A stretch of 64,000 bases of DNA from positions 366,435,050-366,499,049 of the forward strand of contig OZ024742.1 of assembly GCA_964016885.1 (NCBI GenBank), in the 5' to 3' direction. Source of the stretch: Eledone cirrhosa (taxonomy: Eukaryota; Mollusca; Cephalopoda; Octopoda; Eledonidae). The notes below the pieces were generated by a model. The model saw nothing but the letters and a program-made list of their open reading frames with translations, searched no databases and had not been told where the DNA came from. The position numbers and the translations under genes are program-made. Below are positions 33,771 to 45,280 of the stretch, piece by piece. Each line of letters begins with the position of its first letter. Position 1 is the first letter of the stretch.

Positions 33771-36195
33771 TGTTAGTGGTGGTGGTGTTAGTGTTGGTGG
33801 TGTTAGTGTTGGTGGTGTTAGTGTTGGTGGTGTTAGTGGTGGTGGTGTTAGTGTTGGTGGTGTTAGGGGTGGTGGTGTTAGTGGTGGTGGTGTTAGTGGT
33901 GGTGGTGTTAGTGATGGTGGTGTTAGTGGTAGTGGTGTTAGTGGTGGTGGTGTTGGTGGTGTTGGTGGTGTTAGTGTTGGCGGTGTTAGTGTTGGTGGTG
34001 TTAGTGTTGGTGGTGTTAGTGGTGGTGGTGTTAGTGGTGGTGGTGTTAGGGGTGGTGGTGTTAGTGGTGGTGGTGTTAGTGTTGGTGGTGTTAGTGTTGG
34101 CGGTGTTAGTGTTGGTGGTGTTAGTGTTGGTGGTGTTAGTGGTGGTGGTGTTAGTGGTGGTGGTGTTAGTGGTGGTGGTGTTAGTGTTGGTGGTGTTAGT
34201 GTTGGTGGTGTTAGTGTTGGCGGTGTTAGTGTTGGTGGTGTTAGTGTTGGTGGTGTTAGTGGTGGTGTTGTTAGTGGTGGTGGTGTTAGTGGTGGTGGTG
34301 TTAGTGGTGGTGGTGTTAGTGGTGGTGGTGTTAGTGGTGGTGGTGTTAGTGTTGGTGGTGTTAGTGTTGGTGGTGTTAGTGTTGGTGGTGTTAGTGTTGG
34401 TGGTGTTAGTGGTGGTGGTGTTAGTGGTGGTGGTGTTAGGGGTGGTGGTGTTGGTGTTGGTGGTGTTAGTGGTGGTGGTGTTAGTGTTGGTGGTGTTAGT
34501 GTTGGTGGTGTTAGTGGTGGTGGTGTTAGTGGTGGTGGTGTTAGTGGTGGTGGTGTTAGGGGTGGTGGTGTTAGTGTTGGTGGTGTTAGTGTTGGTGGTG
34601 TTAGTGTTGGTGGTGTTAGTGGTGGTGGTGTTAGTGGTGGTGGTGTTAGGGTGGTGGTGTTAGTGTTGGTGGTGTTAGTGTTGGCGGTGTTAGTGTTGGT
34701 GGTGTTAGTGTTGGTGGTGTTAGTGTTGGTGGTGTTAGTGGTGGTGGTGTTAGTGGTGGTGGTGGTGTTAGTGGTGGTGGTGTTAGTGGTGGTGGTGTTA
34801 GTGGTGGTGGTGTTAGTGTTGGTGGTGTTAGTGTTGGTGGTGTTAGTGTTGGTGGTGTTAGTGTTGGTGGTGTTAGTGGTGGTGGTGTTAGTGGTGGTGG
34901 TGTTAGTGGTGGTGGTGTTGGTGTTGGTGGTGTTAGTGGTGGTGGTGTTAGTGTTGGTGGTGTTAGTGTTGGTGGTGTTAGTGGTGGTGGTGTTGGTGGT
35001 GGTAGTGGTAGTGGTGGTGGTGTTAGTGTTGGTGGTGTTAGTGGTGGTGGTGTTAGTGGTGGTGGTGTTAGTGGTGGTGGTGTTAGTGGTGGTGGTGTTA
35101 GTGTTGGTGGTGTTAGTGTTGGTGGTGTTAGTGTTGGTGGTGTTAGTGGTGGTGGTGTTAGTGGTGGTGGTGTTAGTGGCGGTGGTGTTAGTGTTGGTGG
35201 TGTTAGTGTTGGTGGTGTTAGTGGTGGTGGTGTTAGTGGTAGTGGTGTTAGTGGTGGTGGTGTTGGTGGTGGTAGTGTTAGTGGTGGTGGTGTTAGTGGT
35301 GGTGGTGTTAGTGGTGGTGGTGTTAGTGGTGGTGGTGTTAGTGGTGGTGGTGTTAGTGGTGGTGGTGTTAGTGGTGGTGGTGTTAGTGTTGGTGGTGTTA
35401 GTGTTGGTGGTGTTAGTGGTGGTGGTGTTAGTGGTAGTGGTGTTAGTGGTGGTGGTGTTGGTGGTGGTAGTGTTAGTGGTGGTGGTGTTAGTGGTGGTGG
35501 TGTTAGTGGTGGTGGTGTTAGTGGTAGTGGTGTTAGTGTTGGTGGTGTTAGTGGTGGTAGTGTTAGTGTTAGTGGTGTTAGTGTTGGTGGTGTTAGGGGT
35601 GGTGGTGTTAGTGGTGGTGGTGTTAGTGGTGGTGGTGTTAGTGGTAGTGGTGTTAGTGGTGGTGGTGTTAGGGGTGGTGGTGTTAGTGGTGGTGGTGTTA
35701 GTGGTGGTGGTGTTAGTGGTAGTGGTGTTAGTGTTGGTGGTGTTAGGGGTGGTGGTGTTAGTGGTGGTGGTGTTAGTGGTGGTGGTGTTAGTGGTAGTGG
35801 TGTTAGTGGTGGTGGTGTTGGTGGTGGTGGTGTTGGTGGTGTTAGTGTTGGTGGTGTTAGGGGTGGTGGTGTTAGTGTTGGTGGTGTTAGTGGTGGTGGT
35901 GTTAGAGGTGGTGGTGTTAGTGGTGGTGGTGTTAGGGGTGGTGTGTTATGGGTGGTGGTGTTAGGGGTGGTGTGTTAGGGGTGGTGGTGTTAGTGGTGGT
36001 AGTGTTAGTGTTGGTGGTGTTAGTGTTGGTGGTGTTAGTGGTGGTGGTGTTAGTAGTGGTGGTGTTAGTGTTGGTGGTGTTAGTGTTGGTGGTGTTAGTG
36101 TTGGTGGTGTTAGTGTTGGTGGTGTTAGGGGTGGTGGTGTTAGTGGTGGTGGTGTTAGAGGTGGTGGTGTTAGTGGTGGTGGTGTTAGGGGTGGT

Positions 36196-39100
36196 GTGTT
36201 AGGGGTGGTGGTGTTAGTGGTGGTGGTGTTAGTGTTGGTGGTGTTAGTGTTGGTGGTGTTAGTGGTGGTGGTGTTAGTAGTGGTGGTGTTAGTGTTGGTG
36301 GTGTTAGTGGTGGTGGTGTTGGTGGTGGTGGGGTTGGTGGTGTTAGTGTTGGTGGTGTTAGGGGTGGTGGTGTTAGTGTTGGTGGTGTTAGTGGTGGTGG
36401 TGTTAGAGGTGGTGGTGTTAGTGGTGGTAGTGTTAGTGGTGGTGGTGTTAGTGGTGGTGGTGTTAGTGGTGGTAGTGTTAGTGGTGGTGGTGTTAGTGGT
36501 GGTGGTGTTAGTGGTGGTGGTGTTAGTGGTAGTGGTGTTAGTGGTGGTGGTGTTGGTGGTGGTGGTGTTGGTGGTGTTAGTGTTGGTGGTGTTAGGGGTG
36601 GTGATGTTAGTGTTGGTGGTGTTCGTGGTGGTGGTGTTAGGGGTGGTGATGTTAGTGTTGGTGGTGTTAGTGTTGGTGGTGTTAGTGGTAGTGGTGTTAG
36701 TGGTGGTGGGGTTAGTGGTGGTGGTGTTAGTGTTGGTGGTGTTAGTGGTGGTGGTGTTAGGGGTGGTGATGTTAGTGTTGGTGGTGTTAGTGTAGGTGGT
36801 GTTAGTGTTGGTGGTGTTAGTGGTGGTAGTGTTAGTGTTAGTGGTGTTAGTGTTGGTGGTGTTAGGGGTGGTGGTGTTAGTGGTGGTGGTGTTAGTGGTG
36901 GTGGTGTTAGTGGTAGTGGTGTTAGTGGTGGTGGTGTTAGGGGTGGTGGTGTTAGTGGTGGTGGTGTTAGTGGTGGTGGTGTTAGTGGTAGTGGTGTTAG
37001 TGTTGGTGGTGTTAGGGGTGGTGGTGTTAGTGGTGGTGGTGTTAGTGGTGGTGGTGTTAGTGGTAGTGGTGTTAGTGGTGGTGGTGTTGGTGGTGGTGGT
37101 GTTGGTGGTGTTAGTGTTGGTGGTGTTAGGGGTGGTGGTGTTAGTGTTGGTGGTGTTAGTGGTGGTGGTGTTAGAGGTGGTGGTGTTAGTGGTGGCGGTG
37201 TTAGGGGTGGTGTGTTAGGGGTGGTGGTGTTAGGGGGGGTGTGTTAGGGGTGGTGGTGTTAGTGGTGGTGGTGTTAGTGTTGGTGGTGTTAGTGTTGGTG
37301 GTGTTAGTGGTGGTGGTGTTAGTAGTGGTGGTGTTAGTGTTGGTGGTGTTAGTGTTGGTGGTGTTAGTGTTGGTGGTGTTAGTGTTGGTGGTGTTAGGGG
37401 TGGTGGTGTTAGTGGTGGTGGTGTTAGAGGTGGTGGTGTTAGTGGTGGTGGTGTTAGGGGTGGTGTGTTAGGGGTGGTGGTGTTAGTGGTGGTGGTGTTA
37501 GTGTTGGTGGTGTTAGTGTTGGTGGTGTTAGTGGTGGTGGTGTTAGTAGTGGTGGTGTTAGTGTTGGTGGTGTTAGTGGTGGTGGTGTTGGTGGTGGTGG
37601 TGTTGGTGGTGTTAGTGTTGGTGGTGTTAGGGGTGGTGGTGTTAGTGTTGGTGGTGTTAGTGGTGGTGGTGTTAGAGGTGGTGGTGTTAGTGGTGGTAGT
37701 GTTAGTGGTGGTGGTGTTAGTGGTGGTGGTGTTAGTGGTGGTAGTGTTAGTGGTGGTGGTGTTAGTGGTGGTGGTGTTAGTGGTGGTGGTGTTAGTGGTA
37801 GTGGTGTTAGTGGTGGTGGTGTTGGTGGTGGTGGTGTTGGTGGTGTTAGTGTTGGTGGTGTTAGGGGTGGTGATGTTAGTGTTGGTGGTGTTCGTGGTGG
37901 TGGTGTTAGGGGTGGTGATGTTAGTGTTGGTGGTGTTAGTGTTGGTGGTGTTAGTGGTAGTGGTGTTAGTGGTGGTGGTGTTAGTGGTGGTGGTGTTAGT
38001 GTTGGTGGTGTTAGTGGTGGTGGTGTTAGGGGTGGTGATGTTAGTGTTGGTGGTGTTAGTGTAGGTGGTGTTAGTGTTGGTGGTGTTAATGTTGGTGGTG
38101 TTAGGGGTGGTGATGTTAGTGTTGGTGGTGTTCGTGGTGGTGGTGTTAGGGGTGGTGATGTTAGTGTTGGTGGTGTTAGTGTTGGTGGTGTTAGTGGTAG
38201 TGGTGTTAGTGGTGGTGGTGTTAGTGGTGGTGGTGTTAGTGTTGGTGGTGTTAGTGTTGGCGGTGTTAGTGTTGGTGGTGTTAGTGTTGGTGGTGTTAGT
38301 GGTGGTGTGTTAGGGGTGGTGGTGTTAGTGGTGGTGGTGTTAGTGGTGGTGGTGTTAGTGGTGGTGGTGTTAGTGGTGGTGGTGTTAATGTTGGTGGCGT
38401 TAGTGTTGGTGGTGTTAGTGGTGGTGGTGTTAGTGGTGGTGGTGTTAGAGGTGGTGGTGTTAGTGGTGGTGGTGTTAGTGGTTGTGGTGTTAGGGGTGGT
38501 GGTGTCAGTGTTGCTGGTGTTAGTGGTGGTGGTATTAGTGGTGGTGGTGTTAGTGTTGGTGGTGTTAGTGTTGGTGGTGTTAGTGTTGGTGGTGTTAGTG
38601 TTGGTGGTGTTAGTGGTGGTGGTGTTAGTGTTGGTGGTGTTAGGGGTGGTGGTGTTAGTGGTGGTGGTGTTAGTGGTGGTGGTGTTAGTGATGGTGGTGT
38701 TAGTGGTAGTGGTGTTAGTGGTGGTGGTGTTGGTGGTGTTGGTGGTGTTAGTGTTGGCGGTGTTAGTGTTGGTGGTGTTAGTGTTGGTGGTGTTAGTGGT
38801 GGTGGTGTTAGTGGTGGTGGTGTTAGGGGTGGTGGTGTTAGTGGTGGTGGTGTTAGTGTTGGTGGTGTTAGTGTTGGCGGTGTTAGTGTTGGTGGTGTTA
38901 GTGTTGGTGGTGTTAGTGGTGGTGGTGTTAGTGGTGGTGGTGTTAGTGGTGGTGGTGTTAGGGGTGGTGGTGTTAGTGTTGGTGGTGTTAGTTTTGGTGG
39001 TGTTAGTGGTGGTGGTGTTAGGGGTGGTGGTGTTAGTGGTGGTGGTGTTAGTGGTGGTGGTGTTAGTGGTAGTGGTGTTAGTGTTGGTGGTGTTAGGGGT

Positions 39101-40330
39101 GGTGGTGTTAGTGGTGGTGGTGTTAGTGGTTGTGGTGTTAGTGGTAGTGGTGTTAGTGGTGGCGGTGTTGGTGGTGGTGGTGTTGATGGTGTTAGTGTTG
39201 GTGGTGTTAGGGGTGGTGGTGTTAGTGTTGGTGGTGTTAGTGGTGGTGGTGTTAGAGGTGGTGGTGTTAGTGGTGGTGGTGTTAGGGGTGGTGTGTTAGG
39301 GGTGGTGGTGTTAGGGGTGGTGTGTTAGGGGTGGTGGTGTTAGTGTTGGTGGTGTTAGTGTTGGTGGTGTTAGTGTTGGTGGTGTTAGTGGTGGTGGTGT
39401 TAGTAGTGGTGGTGTTAGTGTTGGTGGTGTTAGTGTTGGTGGTGTTAGTGTTGGTGGTGTTAGTGTTGGTGGTGTTAGGGGTGGTGGTGTTAGTGGTGGT
39501 GGTGTTAGAGGTGGTGGTGTTAGTGGTGGTGGTGTTAGGGGTGGTGTGTTAGGGGTGGTGGTGTTAGTGGTGGTGGTGTTAGTGTTGGTGGTGTTAGTGT
39601 TGGTGGTGTTAGTGGTGGTGGTGTTAGTAGTGGTGGTGTTAGTGTTGGTGGTGTTAGTGGTGGTGGTGTTGGTGGTGGTGGTGTTGGTGGTGTTAGTGTT
39701 GGTGGTGTTAGGGGTGGTGGTGTTAGTGTTGGTGGTGTTAGTGGTGGTGGTGTTAGAGGTGGTGGTGTTAGTGGTGGTAGTGTAAGTGGTGGTGGTGTTA
39801 GTGGTGGTGGTGTTAGTGGTAGTGGTGTTAGTGGTGGTGGTGTTGGTGGTGGTGGTGTTGGTGGTGTTAGTGTTGGTGGTGTTAGGGGTGGTGATGTTAG
39901 TGTTGGTGGTGTTCGTGGTGGTGGTGTTAGGGGTGGTGATGTTAGTGTTGGTGGTGTTAGTGTTGGTGGTGTTAGTGGTAGTGGTGTTAGTGGTGGTGGT
40001 GTTAGTGGTGGTGGTGTTAGTGTTGGTGGTGTTAGTGGTGGTGGTGTTAGGGGTGGTGATGTTAGTGTTGGTGGTGTTAGTGTAGGTGGTGTTAGTGTTG
40101 GTGGTGTTAATGTTGGTGGTGTTAGGGGTGGTGATGTTAGTGTTGGTGGTGTTCGTGGTGGTGGTGTTAGGGGTGGTGATGTTAGTGTTGGTGGTGTTAG
40201 TGTTGGTGGTGTTAGTGGTAGTGGTGTTAGTGGTGGTGGTGTTAGTGGTGGTGGTGTTAGTGTTGGTGGTGTTAGTGTTGGCGGTGTTAGTGTTGGTGGT
40301 GTTAGTGTTGGTGGTGTTAGTGGTGGTGTG
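36196..40330. repeat. Nested 1,269-bp and 2,021-2,081-bp duplications
   Basis: The block at 36196-36795 recurs at 37465-38064 (offset 1,269 bp) and again from 39546 (offset 2,081, then 2,021 bp after a 60-bp loss). The GTTCGTGGTGGTGG and GTGTAGGTGG landmarks travel with it. Confidence 0.75.
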
Positions 40331-43300
40331 TTAGGGGTGGTGGTGTTAGTGGTGGTGGTGTTAGTGGTGGTGGTGTTAGTGGTGGTGGTGTTAGTGGTGG
40401 TGGTGTTAATGTTGGTGGCGTTAGTGTTGGTGGTGTTAGTGGTGGTGGTGTTAGTGGTGGTGGTGTTAGAGGTGGTGGTGTTAGTGGTGGTGGTGTTAGT
40501 GGTTGTGGTGTTAGGGGTGGTGGTGTCAGTGTTGCTGGTGTTAGTGGTGGTGGTATTAGTGGTGGTGGTGTTAGTGGTGGTGGTGTTAGTGTTGGTGGTG
40601 TTAGTGTTGGTGGTGTTAGTGTTGGTGGTGTTAGTGGTGGTGGTGTTAGTGTTGGTGGTGTTAGGGGTGGTGGTGTTAGTGGTGGTGGTGTTAGTGGTGG
40701 TGGTGTTAGTGATGGTGGTGTTAGTGGTAGTGGTGTTAGTGGTGGTGGTGTTGGTGGTGTTGGTGGTGTTAGTGTTGGCGGTGTTAGTGTTGGTGGTGTT
40801 AGTGTTGGTGGTGTTAGTGGTGGTGGTGTTAGTGGTGGTGGTGTTACGGGTGGTGGTGTTAGTGGTGGTGGTGTTAGTGTTGGTGGTGTTAGTGTTGGCG
40901 GTGTTAGTGTTGGTGGTGTTAGTGTTGGTGGTGTTAGTGGTGGTGGTGTTAGTGGTGGTGGTGTTAGTGGTGGTGGTGTTAGGGGTGGTGGTGTTAGTGT
41001 TGGTGGTGTTAGTTTTGGTGGTGTTAGTGTTGGTGGTGTTAGTGGTGGTGGTGTTAGTGGTGGTGGTGTTAGGGGTGGTGGTGTTAGTGTTGGTGGTGTT
41101 AGTGTTGGTGGTGTTAGTGTTGGCGGTGTTAGTGTTGGTGGTGTTAGTGTTGGTGGTGTTAGTGGTGGTGGTGTTAGTGGTGGTGGTGTTAGTGGTGGTG
41201 GTGTTAGTGGTGGTGGTGTTAGTGGTGGTGGTGTTAGTGGTGGTGGTGTTAGTGTTGGTGGTGTTAGTGTTGGTGGTGTTAGTGTTGGTGGTGTTAGTGG
41301 TGGTGGTGTTAGTGGTGGTGGTGTTAGTGGTGGTGGTGTTGGTATTGGTGGTGTTAGTGGTGGTGGTGTTAGTGTTGGTGGTGTTAGTGTTGGTGGTGTT
41401 AGTGGTGGTGGTGTTAGTGGTGGTGGTGTTAGTGGTGGTGGTGTTAGGGGTGGTGGTGTTAGTGTTGGTGGTGTTAGTGTTGGTGGTGTTAGTGTTGGTG
41501 GTGTTAGTGGTGGTGGTGTTAGTGGTGGTGGTGTTAGGGGTGGTGGTGTTAGTGTTGGTGGTGTTAGTGTTGGTGGTATTAGTGTTGGCGGTGTTAGTGT
41601 TGGTGGTGTTAGTGTTGGTGGTGTTAGTGGTGGTGGTGTTAGTGGTGGTGGTGTTAGTGGTGGTGGTGTTAGTGGTGGTGGTGTTAGTGGTGGTGGTGTT
41701 AGTGGTGGTGGTGATAGTGTTGGTGGTGTTAGTGTTGGTGGTGTTAGTGTTGGTGGTGTTAGTGTTGCTGGTGTTAGTGGTGGTGGTGTTAGTGGTGGTG
41801 GTGTTAGTGGTGGTGGTGTTGGTGTTGGTGGTGTTAGTGGTGGTGGTGTTAGTGTAGGTGGTGTTAGTGTTGGTGGTGTTAGTGGTGGTGGTGTTGGTGG
41901 TGGTAGTGTTAGTGGTGGTGGTGTTAGTGTTGGTGGTGTTAGTGGTAGTGGTGTTAGTGGTGGTGGTGTTAGTGGTGGTGGTGTTAGTGGTGGTGGTGTT
42001 AGTGTTGATGGTGTTAGTGTTGGTGGTGTTAGTGTTGGTGGTGTTAGTGGTGGTGGTGTTAGTGGTGGTGGTGTTAGTGGTGGTGGTGTTAGTGTTGGTG
42101 GTGTTAGTGTTGGTGGTGTTAGTGGTGGTGGTGTTAGTGGTAGTGGTGTTAGTGGTGGTGGTGTTGGTGGTGGTAGTGTTAGTGGTGGTGGTGTTAGTGG
42201 TGGTGGTGTTAGTGGTGGTGGTGTTAGTGGTGGTGGTGTTAGTGGTGGTGGTGTTAGTGGTGGTGGTGTTAGTGTTGGTGGTGTTAGTGTTGGTGGTGTT
42301 AGTGGTGGTGGTGTTGGTGGTGGTAGTGTTAGTGGTGGTGGTGTTAGTGGTGGTGGTGTTAGTGGTGTTAGTGGTGGTGGTGTTAGTGGTAGTGGTGTTA
42401 GTGTTGGTGGTGCTAGTGGTGGTAGTGTTAGTGGTGGTGGTGTTAGTGCTGGTGGTGTTAGTGGTGGTGGTGTTAGTGGTAGTGGTGTTAGTGGTGGTGG
42501 TGTTGGTGGTGGTGGTGTTGGTGGTGTTAGTGTTGGTGGTGTTAGGGGTGGTGGTGTTAGTGTTGGTGGTGTTAGTGGTGGTGGTGTTAGAGGTGGTGGT
42601 GTTAGTGGTGGTGGTGTTAGGGGTGGTGTGTTAGGGGTGGTGGTGTTAGGGGGTGTGTTAGAGGTGGTGGTGTTAGTGGTGGTGGTGTTAGTGTTGGTGG
42701 TGTTAGTGTTGGTGGTGTTAGTGGTGGTGGTGTTAGTAGTGGTGGTGTTAGTGTTGGTGGTGTTAGTGTTGGTGGTGTTAGTGTTGGTGGTGTTAGTGTT
42801 GGTGGTGTTAGGGGTGGTGGTGTTAGTGGTGGTGGTGTTAGAGGTGGTGGTGTTAGTGGTGGTGGTGTTAGGGGTCGTGTGTTAGGGGTGGTGGTGTTAG
42901 TGGTGGTGGTGTTAGTGTTGGTGGTGTTAGTGTTGGTGGTGTTAGTGGTGGTGGTGTTAGTAGTGGTGGTGTTAGTGTTTGTGGTGTTAGTGTTGGTGGT
43001 GTTAGTGTTGGTGGTGTTAGTGTTGGTGGTGTTAGGGGTGGTGGTGTTAGTGGTGGTGGTGTTAGAGGTGGTGGTGTTAGTGGTGGTGGTGTTAGGGGTG
43101 GTGTGTTAGGGGTGGTGGTGTTAGTGGTGGTGGTGTTAGTGTTGGTGGTGTTAGTGTTGGTGGTGTTAGTGGTGGTGGTGTTAGTAGTGGTGGTGTTAGT
43201 GTTGGTGGTGTTAGTGTTGGTGGTGTTAGTGTTGGTGGTGTTAGTGTTGGTGGTGTTAGTGGTGGTGGTGTTAGTAGTGGTGGTGTTAGTGTTGGTGGTG

Positions 43301-45280
43301 TTAGTGTTGGTGGTGTTAGTGTTGGTGGTGTTAGTGGTGGTGGTGTTAGTGGTGGTGGTGTTGGTGGTGTTGGTGGTGTTAGTGGTGGTGGTGTTAGGGG
43401 TGGTGGTGTTAGTGTTGGTGGTGTTAGTGGTGGTGGTGTTAGTGGTGGTGGTGTTAGTGTTGGTGGTGTTAGTGTTGGTGGTGTTAGTGGTGGTGGTGTT
43501 AGGGGTGGTGGTGTTAGTGGTGGTGTTAGTGGTGGTGGTGTTAGGGGTGGTGGTGTTAGTGTTGATGGTGTTAGGTGTGGTGGTGTTAGTGGTGGTGGTG
43601 TTAGGGGTGGTGGTGTTAGTGTTGGTGGTGCTAGTGTTGGTGGTGTTAGTGGTGGTGGTGTTAGTGTTGGTGGTGTTAGTGGTGGTGGTGTTAGGGGTGG
43701 TGGTGTTAGTGTTGATGGTGTTAGGTGTGGTGGTGTTAGTGGTGGTGGTGGTAGGGGTGGTGGTGTTAGTGTTGGTGGTGTTAGTGTTGGTGGTGTTAGT
43801 GGTGGTGGTGTTAGGTGTGGTGGTGTTAGTGGTGGTGTGTTAGGGGTGGTGGTGTTAGTGTTGGTGGTGTTAGTGTTGGTGGTGTTAGTGTTGGTGGTGT
43901 TAGTGGTGGTGGTATTAGTGGTAGTGGTGTTAGTGGTGGTGGTGTTAGGGGTGGTGGTGTTAGTGGTGGTGGTGTTAGTGTTGGTGGTGTTAGTGGTGGT
44001 GGTGTTAGTGGTGGTGGTTATAGTGGTGGTGGTGTTAGTGGTGGTGGTGTTAGTGGTGGTGGTGTTGGTGGTGTTAGTGTTGGTGGTGTTAGTGGTGGTG
44101 GTGTTAGTGGTGGTGGTGTTAGTGTTGGTGGTGTTAGTGGTGGTGGTGTTAGTGGTGGTGGTTATAGTGGTGGTGGTGTTAGTGGTGGTGGTGTTAGTGG
44201 TGGTGGTGTTGGTGGTGTTGGTGTTGGTGGTGGTGGTGTTAGTGGTGGTGGTGTTAGTGTTGGTGGTGTTAGTGTTGGTGGTGTTAGTGGTGGTGGTGTT
44301 AGTGCTGGTAGTGTTAGTGGTGGTGGTGTTAGTGGTGGTGGTGTTAGTGGTGGTGGTGTTAGTGTTGGTGGTGTTAGTGGTGGTGGTGTTAGTGGTGGTA
44401 GTGTTAGTGGTGGTGGTGTTAGTGGTGGTGGTGTTAGTGGTGGTGATGTTAGTGTTGGTGGTGTTAGTGGTGGTGGTGTTAGTGGTGGTGATGTTAGTGT
44501 TGGTGGTGTTAGTGGTGGTGGTGTTAGGGGTGGTGATGTTAGTGTTGGTGGTGTTAGTGTTGGTGGTGTTAGTGGTGGTGGTGCTAGTGTTGGTGGTGTT
44601 AGTGGTGGTGGTGTTAGTGGTGGTGGTGTTAGTGTTGGTGGTGTTCGTGTTGGTGGTGTTAGTGGTGGTGGTGTTAGTGGTGGTGGTGTTAGTGGTGGTG
44701 GTGTTAGTGGTGGTAGTGTTAGGGGTGGTAGTGTTAGTGGTGGTGGTGTTAGTGGTGGTGGTGTTAGTGGTGGTGGTGTTAGTGGTGGTGGTGTTAGTGT
44801 TGGTGGTGTTAGTGGTGGTAGTGTTAGTGGTGGTGGTGTTAGTGGTGGTGGTGTTAGTGTTGGTGGTGTTAGTGGTGGTGGTGTTAGTGGTGGTGGTGTT
44901 AGGGGTGGCGGTGTTAGTGTTGGTGGTGTTAGTGTTGGTGGTGTTAGGGGTGGCGGTGTTAGTGTTGGTGGTGTTAGTGGTGGTGGTGTTAGTGGTGGTG
45001 GTGTTATTGGTGGTGGTGTTAGGGGTGGTGGTGTTAGTGTTGGTGGTGTTAGTGGTGGTGGTGTTAGTGTTGGTGGTGTTAGGGGTGGCGGTGTTAGTGT
45101 TGGTGGTGTTAGTGTTGGTGGTGTTAGGGGTGGCGGTGTTAGTGTTGGTGGTGTTAGTGGTGGTGGTGTTAGTGGTGGTGGTGTTAGTGGTGGTGGTGTT
45201 ATTGGTGGTGGTGTTAGGGGTGGTGGTGTTAGTGTTGGTGGTGTTAGGGGTGGTGGTATTAGGGGTGGTGGTGTTAGTGG

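Larger units (their letters stand above)
26920..43845. repeat. Cassette region marked by recurrent 14-bp units
   Basis: A shortened unit AGGGGTGGTGTGTT (14 bp, one base lost) recurs near 26.92, 26.95, 30.63, 30.65, 30.87, 31.92, 31.95, 35.93, 35.97, 36.19, 37.20, 37.46, 39.28, 39.32, 39.54, 42.62 and 43.09 kb. It marks boundaries of duplicated cassettes and breaks the long + frames. A 224-bp cassette between successive markers appears at 37241, 39322 and 42879, with similar ones (218-251 bp) at 30659, 35978 and 42628. Confidence 0.8.
9401..45280. repeat. 15-bp minisatellite, unit AGTGGTGGTGGTGTT
   Basis: Roughly 2,400 units. Main variants are AGTGTTGGTGGTGTT, AGGGGTGGTGGTGTT, GGTGGTGGTGGTGTT and AGTGGTAGTGGTGTT, with rarer AGAGGT, AATGGT, GGCGGT and TTTGGT forms. 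Occasional 9-, 12-, 14- or 18-bp units shift phase. In the three + frames the unit reads VSGGG, LVVVV or a stop-containing frame; on minus it reads NTTTT, TPPPL or a stop-containing frame. Variant order is not random but repeats over long distances. Confidence 0.97.

Noticed and set aside
26920..43845. Interstitial telomere repeats because of GTTAGGGG
   Set aside because: GTTAGGGG occurs as a variant inside the 15-bp unit and is never tandem as TTAGGG, so the resemblance is probably chance.
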